Assembly (NCBI GenBank): GCA_016720805.1
Contig: JADKJZ010000009.1
Span: 1-64,000 of the forward strand
From: Gemmatimonadota bacterium
Lineage (GTDB): Bacteria; Gemmatimonadota; Gemmatimonadetes; Gemmatimonadales; GWC2-71-9
Reading direction: 5' to 3'
Length of the DNA: 64,000 bases
Position numbers and translations under genes: made by a program. Positions 15,742-24,340 of the stretch are shown one piece after another (within the stretch, counting starts at the first letter, position 1; every line of letters begins with the position of its first letter). The notes beneath the pieces are model-generated. The model did no database searches. It was not told where the DNA came from and saw only the letters and a list, made by a program, of their open reading frames with translations.

Positions 15742-18594
15742 TTAGTCCTGTGCAGCCGAGGCCGCGAGCGTGCGCTTGACCTCTTCGGTCCGGAACGCCT
15801 CGATCACGTCGCCGACCTTCACGTCGTTGAAGTTCTCGATGCCGATACCGCACTCGAGGCCTTCGCGGACTTCCTTGGCGTCGTCCTTGAACCGCTTGAG
15901 CGAGCCGAGGTTGCCGGTGTAGACCACCGAGCCGTCGCGGAGGAGCCGCACCCGCGCCGTGCGCGGAATGATGCCGCTCCGGACCATGCAGCCGGCGATG
16001 GTGCCGACGCGCGTGACCTTGAACACCTCGCGCACTTCGGCTTCGCCGAGGATGGTTTCCTTCTCTTCCGGCTTGAGCAGGCCTTCGAGCGCGTTCTTCA
16101 CGTCCTCGACGGCCTCGTAGATGATCCGGTACGTCCGGATGTCCACGCCCTCGCGTTCCGCCGCCGAGCGCGCATTGGCGTCGGGACGGACGTGGAAGCC
16201 GAGGATGATCGCGCCCGAGGCCTTCGCGAGCAGCACGTCGGACTCGGAGATCTGGCCGACGCCGCGGTGGACGATGTCCACGCGCACTTCGTTGGTGCCG
16301 AGCTGGGCGAGCGAGTCGGCGAGTGCTTCCGCCGGGCCGCCCTGGTCGGCCTTGATGATGATCCGCAGCTGCGAGACGGCGCCTTCCTTCAGCGCGCGCG
16401 AGATATCCTCGAGCGTGCCACCGCGCGCCGAGCGCCGGTTCTGCGCCTCGCGTTCGAGCCGCTGCCGCTTCTGCGCGATGTCACGCGCCTCGACGGCGTC
16501 GGTCATGGCGATGAAGGTGTCACCGGCGGCCGGCACGCCCTCGAAGCCGAGGACCTGCACCGGGATCGACGGCCCGGCCGACTTCACGGCCTTGCCACGC
16601 TCGTCGTACAGCGCGCGGACACGACCCGAGTACTTGCCGCAGATGAAGTTCTCGCCGACGCGGAGGGTGCCCTTCTGGACCAGGATGGTCGCGAGGGGTC
16701 CCTTGCCGGCGTCGAGCGTCGCTTCGATGACGGTGCCGTGGGCCTTGGCATCGGCATTGGCCTTGAGCTCGAGGATTTCGGCCTGGAGGAGCAGCTGCTC
16801 CAGCAGTTCCGGAATCCCGGTGCCCTTCTTGGCCGAGATCATCGAGTGCAGGGTGGTGCCACCGAACTCTTCGAGCACCACGCTGTGCTGCAAGAGGTCC
16901 TGCTTGACCTTGCCGGGGTTCGCCGTCGGGAGGTCGATCTTGTTGATCGCGACGACGATCGGCACGCCGGCGTTCTTGGCGTGCGAGATCGCTTCGATCG
17001 TCTGCGGCATCACCTGGTCATCGGCCGCCACGACGAGCACGACGATGTCCGTCACCTGCGCGCCACGGGCACGCATCGCGGTGAAGGCCTGGTGGCCCGG
17101 GGTGTCGAGGAAGGTGATCGACTTGCCACCCATTTCGATGTGGTAGGCGCCGATGTGCTGCGTGATGCCACCGGCCTCGCCGGCGACCACGTTGGCCTTC
17201 CGGATGTAGTCGAGCAACGACGTCTTGCCGTGGTCGACGTGACCCATGATGGTGACGACCGGCGGCCGGGGCGTGAGGGTGCCCTCTTCCTCCACCTCTT
17301 CCTCGACGACCTCGGCGTGATACTCCTCTTCGCGCACGGCCTGGAAGCCGAACTCGGAGGCGATCAGTTCGATCTGGTCGAAGTCGAGCCGCTGGTTCAC
17401 CGTGACCATCAGGCCGAGTTCCTTGAACGCGAACGCGACGATCTGATTGGCCGGCACCTTCATCGCCTCGGCGAGCTCGCTCACCGAGATGAATTCGTTG
17501 ACGCGAATGATCGTCTTCTCGCGCTCCTTCTCCTCGGCGGCGCGCGACGCGATGATGTCGCGGTACGACGGCTCGTCGGAGCGGATCTTCCGGCGCGGCG
17601 CGGGGCCCTTCATCCCGTGCAGCGTCTTCAGGATGTTGGCTTGCACCTGATCCTGATCGACGAAGCTCTTCTTCCCCTTCTTGCCCGGCCCCTTCTTGCG
17701 GCCACCACCCGGCTGCGCGTCAGGCCCGAAGGTGCGCGGCGCGGTCGAACCGGCGTTGCCCACCTGCGTCGGGATCGCGCCACTGCCACCACCGCCCCCA
17801 GAGCCGCCACGGCCCTGCGACGGATTGCTGGACGAAAAGACCGGGCGCGGACGGCCACCAGGACCGCTCTGCCCGCCGGAGGAGTGACTGGTGCCGGGCG
17901 CCGGGCGCTGCACGCGCGGCGGAATGAACGGCTTGGCCGGACCACCCGCCGAGGTGCCGCTGGCGGCAGGCGGTGGGGTGGTCGGACGTGAAGGCTGCGG
18001 GCGCGGCGGCATCGGCGGCAGCGGCGGGCGCACGGGGGCGGCCACCGGTTCAGTCGCTGGTGCGGCATCGGCGGCCACAGGCGATGCCCCCGATTCGGCC
18101 GACTCGGCCGCGGGCGGCTCGACGACGGTCGGTTCCGGCTCCGGCGGAGCGGGCGGCAGGTCCTTGAAGAGCAGCTTGGCGCGCTCCTCGAGCGAGAGCA
18201 CCGGCTTGGCCTCGGCGACCGGGACCTCGAGGACGAGCGGCTCGAGATCGAGCAGGCCACCGCGGGCGGCGACTTCCTCGGCCTCTTCGGCGGCCTTGGC
18301 CTCGGCCTCGGCGACTTCGGCGGCGGTGCGGCGACGGCGAACCGGCTTGGCATCCGCCGGCGCGGGGGCAGGCGCGGCCTCGGCCACCTTGCGACGCCCC
18401 TTCTTCGGGGCCGGCGCTTCGGCTGCCTTCCGCTTTTCCCGCTCCCAACGCACCCGCGCCGCCGCCACCTGGTCCGGCTCCAACGCCGACAAGTGACTGC
18501 GCACGAAGATGTTCATCTCGCGCAGCATCCCCATCACCTGCTCAACGGGAACGCCAAACTCCGCGGCGAGGTCGTGCACTCTGCTCTTGACCAC
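15742..18594 (-). CDS. infB: Translation initiation factor IF-2
   Basis: IF-2 is the GTPase that brings initiator tRNA to the 30S subunit. The 950-residue protein starts with an IF2_N helix domain (KSRVHDLAAEFGVPVEQVMGMLREM). A low-complexity Ala/Pro/Gly-rich linker spans roughly residues 60-330 and a second IF2_N segment follows near 370. The G domain has GHVDHGKT near 450, DTPGHQAFTAMRARGA and NKIDLP. Domains II-IV follow and end near TRVGTIAGCMVRSGIIPR. The GTG at 18594 has GGAGGG about 8 nt upstream and matches family starts. An internal GTG is a weaker alternative. Confidence 0.96.
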   Translation of the reverse strand: MVKSRVHDLAAEFGVPVEQVMGMLREMNIFVRSHLSALEPDQVAAARVRWEREKRKAAEAPAPKKGRRKVAEAAPAPAPADAKPVRRRRTAAEVAEAEAKAAEEAEEVAARGGLLDLEPLVLEVPVAEAKPVLSLEERAKLLFKDLPPAPPEPEPTVVEPPAAESAESGASPVAADAAPATEPVAAPVRPPLPPMPPRPQPSRPTTPPPAASGTSAGGPAKPFIPPRVQRPAPGTSHSSGGQSGPGGRPRPVFSSSNPSQGRGGSGGGGGSGAIPTQVGNAGSTAPRTFGPDAQPGGGRKKGPGKKGKKSFVDQDQVQANILKTLHGMKGPAPRRKIRSDEPSYRDIIASRAAEEKEREKTIIRVNEFISVSELAEAMKVPANQIVAFAFKELGLMVTVNQRLDFDQIELIASEFGFQAVREEEYHAEVVEEEVEEEGTLTPRPPVVTIMGHVDHGKTSLLDYIRKANVVAGEAGGITQHIGAYHIEMGGKSITFLDTPGHQAFTAMRARGAQVTDIVVLVVAADDQVMPQTIEAISHAKNAGVPIVVAINKIDLPTANPGKVKQDLLQHSVVLEEFGGTTLHSMISAKKGTGIPELLEQLLLQAEILELKANADAKAHGTVIEATLDAGKGPLATILVQKGTLRVGENFICGKYSGRVRALYDERGKAVKSAGPSIPVQVLGFEGVPAAGDTFIAMTDAVEARDIAQKRQRLEREAQNRRSARGGTLEDISRALKEGAVSQLRIIIKADQGGPAEALADSLAQLGTNEVRVDIVHRGVGQISESDVLLAKASGAIILGFHVRPDANARSAAEREGVDIRTYRIIYEAVEDVKNALEGLLKPEEKETILGEAEVREVFKVTRVGTIAGCMVRSGIIPRTARVRLLRDGSVVYTGNLGSLKRFKDDAKEVREGLECGIGIENFNDVKVGDVIEAFRTEEVKRTLAASAAQD

Positions 18595-18617
18595 TCCCTA
18601 CCCTCCGTCAGGTCCTG

Positions 18618-18944
18618 TCACGGGTCGCGATTCACGGCGAGGATTCCCGCCGCCAGCGCCCGATCCTGCACTCCCACCACCATCGTTGCGGGGCGTCCCA
18701 GCCGTGCCCCGAGCGAGTCGGCATCGGGCCCCACCAGTACCGGGACGCTGATGCCTTTGGCCAACCGCACCACCTTGTCCTGCACCCGCTGCGTGGCGTC
18801 CGATGCCACCACCACCAGCAGGCACTCGCGCCGCTGCAACAGGGCGCGTGTCCCATCCACGCCAATGCTCACGCCGCCACCGCGAACTCCCAGGCCGATC
18901 AGGCCGAGGAGACGCGCCGCCGCGTCAGGCGGGAGGGGCGTCAC
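18618..18944 (-). CDS. L7Ae/YlxQ-like ribosomal-type protein
   Basis: The 108-residue protein has the L7Ae fold pattern: RLLGLIGLGVRGGGVSIGVDGTRALL, CLLVVVASDATQRVQDKVVRLAKGISVPVLVG and DSLGARLGRPATMVVGVQDRALAAGIL. This matches YlxQ, the small kink-turn RNA-binding protein found between nusA and infB in many bacteria. The GTG at 18944 overlaps the end of nusA by 20 nt. No separate ylxR (DUF448) gene is present between nusA and this gene. Its precise RNA target is unknown. Confidence 0.82.
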   Translation of the reverse strand: MTPLPPDAAARLLGLIGLGVRGGGVSIGVDGTRALLQRRECLLVVVASDATQRVQDKVVRLAKGISVPVLVGPDADSLGARLGRPATMVVGVQDRALAAGILAVNRDP

Positions 18945-20244
18945 CCTCGGGCTCGTCCTCGGTGAGATCGGTCACGAAGCGGAGCAGTTCTTCCGCCGTG
19001 CCACCGGTCATCCCGGGGATCTTCGCGATGTCCTCGGCCTCGAGGTCGATCACGTCGTTCAGCGTGGTGTAGCCGGCCTGATCGAGAATCGCGACCAGTT
19101 CGGGCGAGAGACCCTCGAGCTGCGCCAGCGGCACGCGCGTCTCCGCTTCCTCGTCGGTCGAGGCCAGGCCGAACAACGGTCCTTCGCCACCGCGCTCCAA
19201 CCACTCGCGGCTCGAATAGAGGTCGATCTTCCAGCCGGTCAGTTCCGAGGCGAGCCGCACGTTCTGCCCGTTGCGACCGATCGCCAGCGAGAGCTGGTCC
19301 TCGTCGACCACGGCCTGGATGGTCTTGGTGGCCGGATCGGAGAACACCTTCGCGACGCGGGCCGGCGCGAGCGCCAACCGGGCGAAGCGTTCCGGATCGG
19401 GCGACCAGGGGACGATGTCGATGCGCTCGCCGCCGAGCTCGTTGACCACGGCCTGCACGCGCGACCCCTTGAGGCCGACGCAGGCACCCACCGGATCGAT
19501 GGCGTCGTCACGCGAGATGACGGCGACCTTGGTGCGGCTGCCGACTTCGCGGGCGATGCCGCGGATTTCCACGATCTGCTGCTGGATTTCCGGGACTTCG
19601 AGCTTGAACAGCGCCTTCACGAAGAGCGGGTCGCCACGCGAGAGAATCAGCCGCGGCCCCTTCGGGGTCTCCTCGAGGCGCTTGAGCACCGCGCGGATGG
19701 TGTCGCCCTGGCTGAACTGTTCGCGATGGTTCTGCTCGCGATACGGCACGATCGCTTCGGCTTCGCGGAAGCGGTTCAGCATGATCACGAACTTGCCGCG
19801 CTCGACCTGCTGGATCTCGCCCGAGAGCAACTCGCCGACCTTGTTGGCGAATTCGTCGCGGATGCGATTGCGCTCGCCCTCGCGGACGCGCTGGATGATC
19901 CGCTGCTTGGCGGCCTGCACGGCGAGGCGACCGAAGGCCTCGAAGGGCACTTCTTCTTCGAGGACGTCGCCGACCTGGAAGTCGGGATCCTCGAACTGCG
20001 CCTCTTCGAGCGAGACCTGCGCGCTCGCGTCTTCGACCACGTCGGACACCTGGCGGAGCCGGATGACGGAGAGGGTCCCTTGCAGTTCGTCCACGTTCAG
20101 CTCGAAGCGAACGTTGGGACCGTACTTCTTCATCAGGGCCGCATGAATGCCATCACGCAACAGATCGAGCAGTTCCGAGCGATCGAGCTGCTTGCTGCTG
20201 GACAGTTCACGAAAGGCCGACAGCATCTCGGCGGACGTCGCCAT
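18925..20244 (-). CDS. nusA: Transcription termination/antitermination factor NusA
   Basis: NusA binds RNA polymerase and nascent RNA to control pausing and termination. The 439-residue protein has an N-terminal polymerase-binding domain (ELLDLLRDGIHAALMKKYG), an S1 domain (about residues 125-200) and tandem KH domains. GACVGLKGSRVQAVVNELGGERIDIV and LSLAIGRNGQNVRLASELTGWKIDL are the two KH signature segments. A C-terminal helix-hairpin segment (ELVAILDQAGYTTLNDVIDLEAEDIAKIPGM) and an acidic tail end the protein. The ATG at 20244 has AGGAG 7 nt upstream and overlaps the rimP stop by one base. Confidence 0.96.
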   Translation of the reverse strand: MATSAEMLSAFRELSSSKQLDRSELLDLLRDGIHAALMKKYGPNVRFELNVDELQGTLSVIRLRQVSDVVEDASAQVSLEEAQFEDPDFQVGDVLEEEVPFEAFGRLAVQAAKQRIIQRVREGERNRIRDEFANKVGELLSGEIQQVERGKFVIMLNRFREAEAIVPYREQNHREQFSQGDTIRAVLKRLEETPKGPRLILSRGDPLFVKALFKLEVPEIQQQIVEIRGIAREVGSRTKVAVISRDDAIDPVGACVGLKGSRVQAVVNELGGERIDIVPWSPDPERFARLALAPARVAKVFSDPATKTIQAVVDEDQLSLAIGRNGQNVRLASELTGWKIDLYSSREWLERGGEGPLFGLASTDEEAETRVPLAQLEGLSPELVAILDQAGYTTLNDVIDLEAEDIAKIPGMTGGTAEELLRFVTDLTEDEPEGDAPPA

Positions 20245-20741
20245 CAGGGTTCTCCTGCTTCCCGGTTGCCTTGCCTGGACCAATCGTGCACGAGGGTCGC
20301 ATCGCGAATCGCCTCGAGCGCGAGGGTGGCGGTCTCGCCCCCCATGTCCAGCGTCACGTGTAGTGCATCGGGTACCGCCACGATCCGCGCCGTGCGGACG
20401 CCGGATACCCCCATCGCCTTGAGGCGCACCTCGCGCCCCACGTACCGCTGCCAATGCTCGGGGAAACGGACCGGCCGTTCGATCCCCGGCGATGACACTT
20501 CCAATTCCCACTGCGGACCGACCGCGCCGGCGGCCTCGAGCGCCGCTTCCAGCGTCCGCGAGACGAGCTGACAGTCGCTGCTGGTGACGCCGTGGCCCGG
20601 GCGTCCACCACCGGGGACGTCCATGCGAATCCGGACGACTCGCCGAGACGTCGATCCGCCCACTCGCACATCCACCAACTCGAAGCCGAGTCCGGCGATC
20701 GTCTCGCGCAGCACGTCGGTCGTGAGGAGGGGTGGCGTCAC
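20244..20741 (-). CDS. rimP: Ribosome maturation factor RimP
   Basis: RimP assists 30S assembly. The 165-residue protein contains LRETIAGLGFELVDVRVGG near the start. The conserved core includes DCQLVSRTLEAALEAAG and WELEVSSPGIERPVRFPEHWQRYVGREV, with the PGIxRP hallmark. Its C-terminus is a small SH3-like domain. I chose the GTG at 20741 because the conserved helix begins about 10 residues later and the extension to 20792 runs back through a terminator hairpin. It heads the rimP-nusA-infB operon and must be transcribed from the short gap after pgeF. Confidence 0.92.
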   Translation of the reverse strand: MTPPLLTTDVLRETIAGLGFELVDVRVGGSTSRRVVRIRMDVPGGGRPGHGVTSSDCQLVSRTLEAALEAAGAVGPQWELEVSSPGIERPVRFPEHWQRYVGREVRLKAMGVSGVRTARIVAVPDALHVTLDMGGETATLALEAIRDATLVHDWSRQGNREAGEP

Positions 20742-20763
20742 CGTCGCATCCGAAGGTGGGGGT

Positions 20764-20791
20764 AAAGAAAAATGTCGGGGGATACCCGACA
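20764..20791 (-). terminator. Intrinsic terminator after pgeF
   Basis: On the minus strand the sequence forms a perfect 7-bp stem TGTCGGG/CCCGACA around a 5-nt loop (20773-20791). TTTTTCTTT follows at once. It sits about 47 nt after the pgeF stop and ahead of rimP, so it separates the murA-pgeF unit from the rimP operon. Confidence 0.85.
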
Positions 20792-20837
20792 CATCGCCAA
20801 CTGCACGAAAGTCCCCCCAGCACCCAAAACTACCCCC

Positions 20838-21614
20838 TCAGGCGGGGCCCCGGCAAGGGGACGGGAGGCCCAGATAGGCCACCATCCGGCCGTCCGTGCC
20901 GCCGCTCCCCCGGTGGGAAAAGAAGGCATCCCGCTGGGCCGAGGAGCAGTGTCCGCTGGCCGTGGCCTCGCCTACCCCGAGGGCTGCGGCCTGCTCGAGG
21001 AGGACCGCCCGGAGGTCGAGGTGCCAGGGCCCCGGCCCCTCGGCCACCAGCCCCACCCCAGTCACCACCTCGGCCCCGACCTCGTAACAGGGTCCGGAGA
21101 TCGCCACCCCGGCGTGCATGACCACCTCGGAGGGCGCCACCCCGGCCTCCCGACGGAGCATTTCGAGCCCGTTCGCCAGAATGCCCGCTGCGGTGCCCCG
21201 CCAGCCGGCGTGCAGGAGGGCGACGGCCCGGCGCTCGGGAGCGACCAGGTAGACCGGGACGCAGTCGGCCACCGTGACCAGCAGGGCCAGGCCCGGGGCG
21301 GTGGTGGCGTGTCCGTCCGCGCCTTCCTGGATGGTCCACCCGTCGGTGGCCGCCGCATGCCAGAGGACGCGGTTGCCGTGGACCTGATGGGCCATCACCA
21401 TGGACGGGGTGTCGGTCAGGGAGGCGCGAAAGGCTCGCCAACGCCCCATGACCTCGCCGACCGGCTGGTCGGTCCAGAGGCCGAGGTCGAACGGATGGGT
21501 TGGGTCATCGCCGCGGCCGGTGATCCCGGCCACGACATCGAAGCGCTCACGCCACCCCGGGACCTCCCATCGTGGGACGTCGCCGGGGAGGCGGCGTTCG
21601 TCAGCCCTCGACAC
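20838..21614 (-). CDS. pgeF: Purine nucleoside phosphorylase/laccase-domain protein (PgeF/YlmD family)
   Basis: The family (PF02578) has purine nucleoside phosphorylase and adenosine deaminase activity and edits peptidoglycan precursor errors in some bacteria. The 258-residue protein shows MAHQVHGNRV near 75, VTVADCVPVYLV near 115, LLHAGWRGTAAGI near 133 and ISGPCYEVG near 175. It ends with a SSAQRDAFFSHR segment. The zinc-binding His and Cys residues (QVHGN, ADC, HAGWRG) are intact. The GTG at 21614 overlaps the murA stop by 14 nt; more distal starts would lie deeper inside murA. Coupling with murA fits a peptidoglycan quality-control role. Confidence 0.88.
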   Translation of the reverse strand: MSRADERRLPGDVPRWEVPGWRERFDVVAGITGRGDDPTHPFDLGLWTDQPVGEVMGRWRAFRASLTDTPSMVMAHQVHGNRVLWHAAATDGWTIQEGADGHATTAPGLALLVTVADCVPVYLVAPERRAVALLHAGWRGTAAGILANGLEMLRREAGVAPSEVVMHAGVAISGPCYEVGAEVVTGVGLVAEGPGPWHLDLRAVLLEQAAALGVGEATASGHCSSAQRDAFFSHRGSGGTDGRMVAYLGLPSPCRGPA

Positions 21615-22884
21615 GCTCGAGGTCGGCCCCGAGGGCAATCAGGCGCTTGTCGATGTTCTCGTAGCCGCGTTCGACCTGCCCGATGTTGTGGATGTAGCTC
21701 TCGCCATCGGCGGCGAGCGCGGCCAGCACCATCGCCATCCCGGCGCGGATATCGGGCGACTCGACCTTGCCGCCGCGGAGGGCGGAGGGGCCGCTGATGA
21801 CGGCGCGGTGCGGATCGCAGAGGACGATGCGCGCGCCCATCCCGATCAGCTTGTCGACGAAGAAGAGCCGCGACTCGAACATCTTCTCGTGCATGAGGAT
21901 CATCCCTTCGCACTGCGTCGCGGCGACGAGGGCGATCGACATCACGTCGGCCGGGAAGGCCGGCCAGGGGCCGTCTTCGAGCTTGGGCACGTGGCCGCCG
22001 AGGTCGGGGCGCACCCGGCGCTCCTGCCCGGAGTCGACGATGAGCTGGTCGCCGACGATGCGCGGACGAATGCCGAGGCGATCGAAGCCGAGCAGCATCG
22101 AGCGGAGGTCATCGGGGCGGACCCCATCAATGGTGATCTGCCCGTCGGTGACCGCGGCGAGGCCGATGAACGAGCCGATCTCGATGTGGTCGGGGCCGAT
22201 GGCGTAGGTGCAGCCACCGAGCGGCTTGCCGCCTTCGACGACGTAGGTGTTGCTGCCGATCCCCTCGATGTGGGCACCCATCGCCACGAGGACCAGGGCG
22301 GTATCCTGCACGTGCGGCTCGGAGGCGGCGTTCCGTAGCGTGGTCCGCCCCTTGGCGGCGACGGCCGCCATCAGGGCGTTCTCGGTGCCGGTGACGCTCG
22401 GCTCGTCGAGGAAGATGTCGGCCCCGATCAGCTGCTTCGCCTCGATTTCGAAACGATCGCCGACGGTCACCGACGCGCCGAGCCGCTCGAGCGCGAGGAA
22501 GTGGGTGTCCACGCGACGGCGTCCGATGACGTCTCCCCCCGGCGGGGGCAGGGTCACCTTGCCGAATCGGGCGAGCAACGGCCCCGCGAGCAGGATCGAG
22601 GCGCGAATCCGGGTGCAGAGGACGGGATCGAGCGGCTTGGGCTTGACGCCCCGCGTATCGACGGTGACATCGTTGGGACCGGTCCATTCGACGGAGGCGC
22701 CGAGGTCGGCGATCAGTTCGAGGAGGGTCTCGACGTCCCGGATGCGCGGGATGTTCTGGAGATGGACCGGACCGTCCGCCAGCAGCGTGGCGGCGATGAC
22801 GGGCAGGGCGGCGTTCTTGTTGCCAGCAGGGCGAATCGTCCCGGCCAAGGGACGTCCACCGCGAACCACAAATCGAGGGGCCAT
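21601..22884 (-). CDS. murA: UDP-N-acetylglucosamine 1-carboxyvinyltransferase, Asp-type active site
   Basis: MurA transfers enolpyruvyl from PEP to UDP-GlcNAc, the first committed step of peptidoglycan. The 427-residue protein has RPAGNKNAALPVIAATLL (residues 18-35, catalytic Lys in GNKN) and RIRASILLAGPLLARFG near 92-108. The active-site loop LPPPGGDVIGRR holds Asp118 where most bacteria have the catalytic Cys. The codon is GAC at 22531-22533. Later motifs such as PDDLRSMLLGFDRLG and AALAADGESYIHN are standard. Asp at this site is known from Mycobacterium tuberculosis and Chlamydia and confers fosfomycin resistance. The ATG at 22884 fits the family start. Confidence 0.96.
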   Translation of the reverse strand: MAPRFVVRGGRPLAGTIRPAGNKNAALPVIAATLLADGPVHLQNIPRIRDVETLLELIADLGASVEWTGPNDVTVDTRGVKPKPLDPVLCTRIRASILLAGPLLARFGKVTLPPPGGDVIGRRRVDTHFLALERLGASVTVGDRFEIEAKQLIGADIFLDEPSVTGTENALMAAVAAKGRTTLRNAASEPHVQDTALVLVAMGAHIEGIGSNTYVVEGGKPLGGCTYAIGPDHIEIGSFIGLAAVTDGQITIDGVRPDDLRSMLLGFDRLGIRPRIVGDQLIVDSGQERRVRPDLGGHVPKLEDGPWPAFPADVMSIALVAATQCEGMILMHEKMFESRLFFVDKLIGMGARIVLCDPHRAVISGPSALRGGKVESPDIRAGMAMVLAALAADGESYIHNIGQVERGYENIDKRLIALGADLERVEG

Positions 22885-22939
22885 GCGGAAAGCTCGTCGG
22901 GAAGACGGGAGCACCGCAAGCGGCGCCGGACGAGCGAAT

Positions 22940-22961
22940 TACCTTTGGGGAGAATCTCCCC
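22940..22961 (+). promoter_or_regulatory. Candidate promoter and dyad operator before the DUF948-like gene
   Basis: TACCTT at 22940-22945 resembles other -10 candidates in this window. It is followed by the 15-bp dyad GGGGAGA-A-TCTCCCC (22947-22961), which would overlap the transcription start. No clear -35 is visible. The same 11-mer ACCTTTGGGGA occurs at 39824, also 39-40 nt before an ATG. The dyad might equally act on the divergent murA promoter. Confidence 0.35.
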
Positions 22962-22979
22962 GGACTGGAGCGCCATCTT

Positions 22980-23438
22980 ATGCCCACGTGGGTCGGACCA
23001 ACCGTCGCCCTGTCCCTGCTGGTGATCGCTCTCTGCTTCCTGGGGATCGCGCTGGCCGCCCTCTTTGCCCTGCGCGAAGGACTGGAACGCGGGCAATCAC
23101 TCGCCAAGGAACTGGGCGAACTCCGTCGCGATCTGTCGCCACTCCTCCAGGCCTTCAGTCGGCTGGGGAAGGAAGGCGCCGACGTCCTCGACCTCGCCAA
23201 GGAAGAAGTGCGCGAGATCGTCTATACGACGCGCCGCTTCCGGAAGGATGTCGAGAAGGGGATGCAGCGGACCCAGCGCCGACTCGCCGACTTCGAGGCG
23301 GTGGTCGAAGTGGTGCAGGAAGAGGTCGAGGAGACGGCGCTCGACCTCACGACCGCGCTCCGCACGGTGCGCACCGGCACCGGGATGATCGGGCAGCTGC
23401 GACGGCTGGTCCTGCCGACGCGCCGGGGCCGCCGATGA
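22980..23438 (+). CDS. DUF948-like membrane-anchored coiled-coil protein
   Basis: The 152-residue protein has one N-terminal transmembrane helix (VALSLLVIALCFLGIALAALFAL, residues 9-31). A long charged helical region with repeating hydrophobic residues follows (REGLERGQSLAKELGELRRDL and LADFEAVVEVVQEEVEETAL), typical of DUF948 proteins. No enzyme motif is present. GGAG lies 10 nt before the ATG. Its stop overlaps the next gene as ATGA, so the two are translated together. I infer an envelope stress or scaffold role only from the architecture. Confidence 0.72.
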   Translation: MPTWVGPTVALSLLVIALCFLGIALAALFALREGLERGQSLAKELGELRRDLSPLLQAFSRLGKEGADVLDLAKEEVREIVYTTRRFRKDVEKGMQRTQRRLADFEAVVEVVQEEVEETALDLTTALRTVRTGTGMIGQLRRLVLPTRRGRR

Positions 23439-24340
23439 AGTTCGCCGTGGCGTTCGCGCTGGTCGCGCTCGCCGCCCTGCTCTTCCCCGAGATGCTGCAC
23501 GCCTGGACCCCGGGGACGCACATCGTCCTCGGCAAGCGGATCCTCGGTTCGCTCGAGCTGCTGCCGAGGGCGATCGCCGACCTGCTGCGCGCCTTCCCGT
23601 ACGACTACCTCTATGGCAACATCGCGGCCGACACGACGATGGCGAAGAAGTTCGCCCCCGCCGATCGGCACTGCCATGCCTGGCATGTCGGGATGGAAGT
23701 GCGCGACCTGGCCGACTCCGATGCGCTCCGCGCCTTCGGCCTTGGTTACATGTCGCACCTCGCCGCCGACGTGGTGGCCCACAACCACTACGTCCCGCGC
23801 CAGCTGGTGATCACCAGCAGCACGCGGTCGATGGGGCACACCTACTGGGAGAGCCGGGCGGAGACGGTGCTGGGCGAGGCGGTGCCGAAGGCGGCGCGCG
23901 AACTGATCCGGCTCGACCACGGTTCCGCCGACCAGCACCTGGAGCGGATCCTCTCGCCGACGATCTTCTCGGTCGCGACCAACCGGAAGCTCTTCCGCGG
24001 CATGGTGCGGGTGGCGAACTCGAAGCCGTGGCAGTTCGGGATGCAGGTCGCCAGCGACCAGAGCCGCTGGGACCTCACCGAAGAGCTGGTGGGCGCCAAC
24101 CTCGACCAGGCCACCGCCAACATCCGATCGGTGCTGCGCGACGAGGCGTCGGACGTGTTGCGGCTCGACCCGAATGGCGAGGGCGCCCTGCTCCGCAGCA
24201 AGGATGTGCGGCGTCAGGCGCTGGTGGGGCGCGGCCGTCGCGACCGCGAATGGCTGTCGGCGCTGGCCGACGCGCAGTTTGGATTGCCGGCGCTCGATGC
24301 CGGCAAGGTGGTGGTGGACCCGCCGCGGCTGAAGGACTAA
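23435..24340 (+). CDS. Zinc-dependent phospholipase C-like protein
   Basis: The 301-residue protein starts with a signal peptide (MKFAVAFALVALAALLFPEMLHA). The segments WTPGTHIVLGKRIL, YLYGNIAADTTMAKKF, RHCHAWHVGMEV and GLGYMSHLAADVVAHNHYVPRQLV carry the Trp, His and Asp pattern of the zinc-dependent phospholipase C family PF00882. In that family these residues bind three zinc ions. The second half is helical without a known domain. Substrate is unknown; a secreted lipid or phosphoester hydrolase is likely. It overlaps the DUF948-like gene by 4 nt and the convergent PLP enzyme by 4 nt. Confidence 0.8.
   Translation: MKFAVAFALVALAALLFPEMLHAWTPGTHIVLGKRILGSLELLPRAIADLLRAFPYDYLYGNIAADTTMAKKFAPADRHCHAWHVGMEVRDLADSDALRAFGLGYMSHLAADVVAHNHYVPRQLVITSSTRSMGHTYWESRAETVLGEAVPKAARELIRLDHGSADQHLERILSPTIFSVATNRKLFRGMVRVANSKPWQFGMQVASDQSRWDLTEELVGANLDQATANIRSVLRDEASDVLRLDPNGEGALLRSKDVRRQALVGRGRRDREWLSALADAQFGLPALDAGKVVVDPPRLKD

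Noticed and set aside
15424..17991. Long plus-strand frame opposite infB
   Set aside because: It mirrors the codon structure of infB, which has all GTPase motifs on the minus strand.
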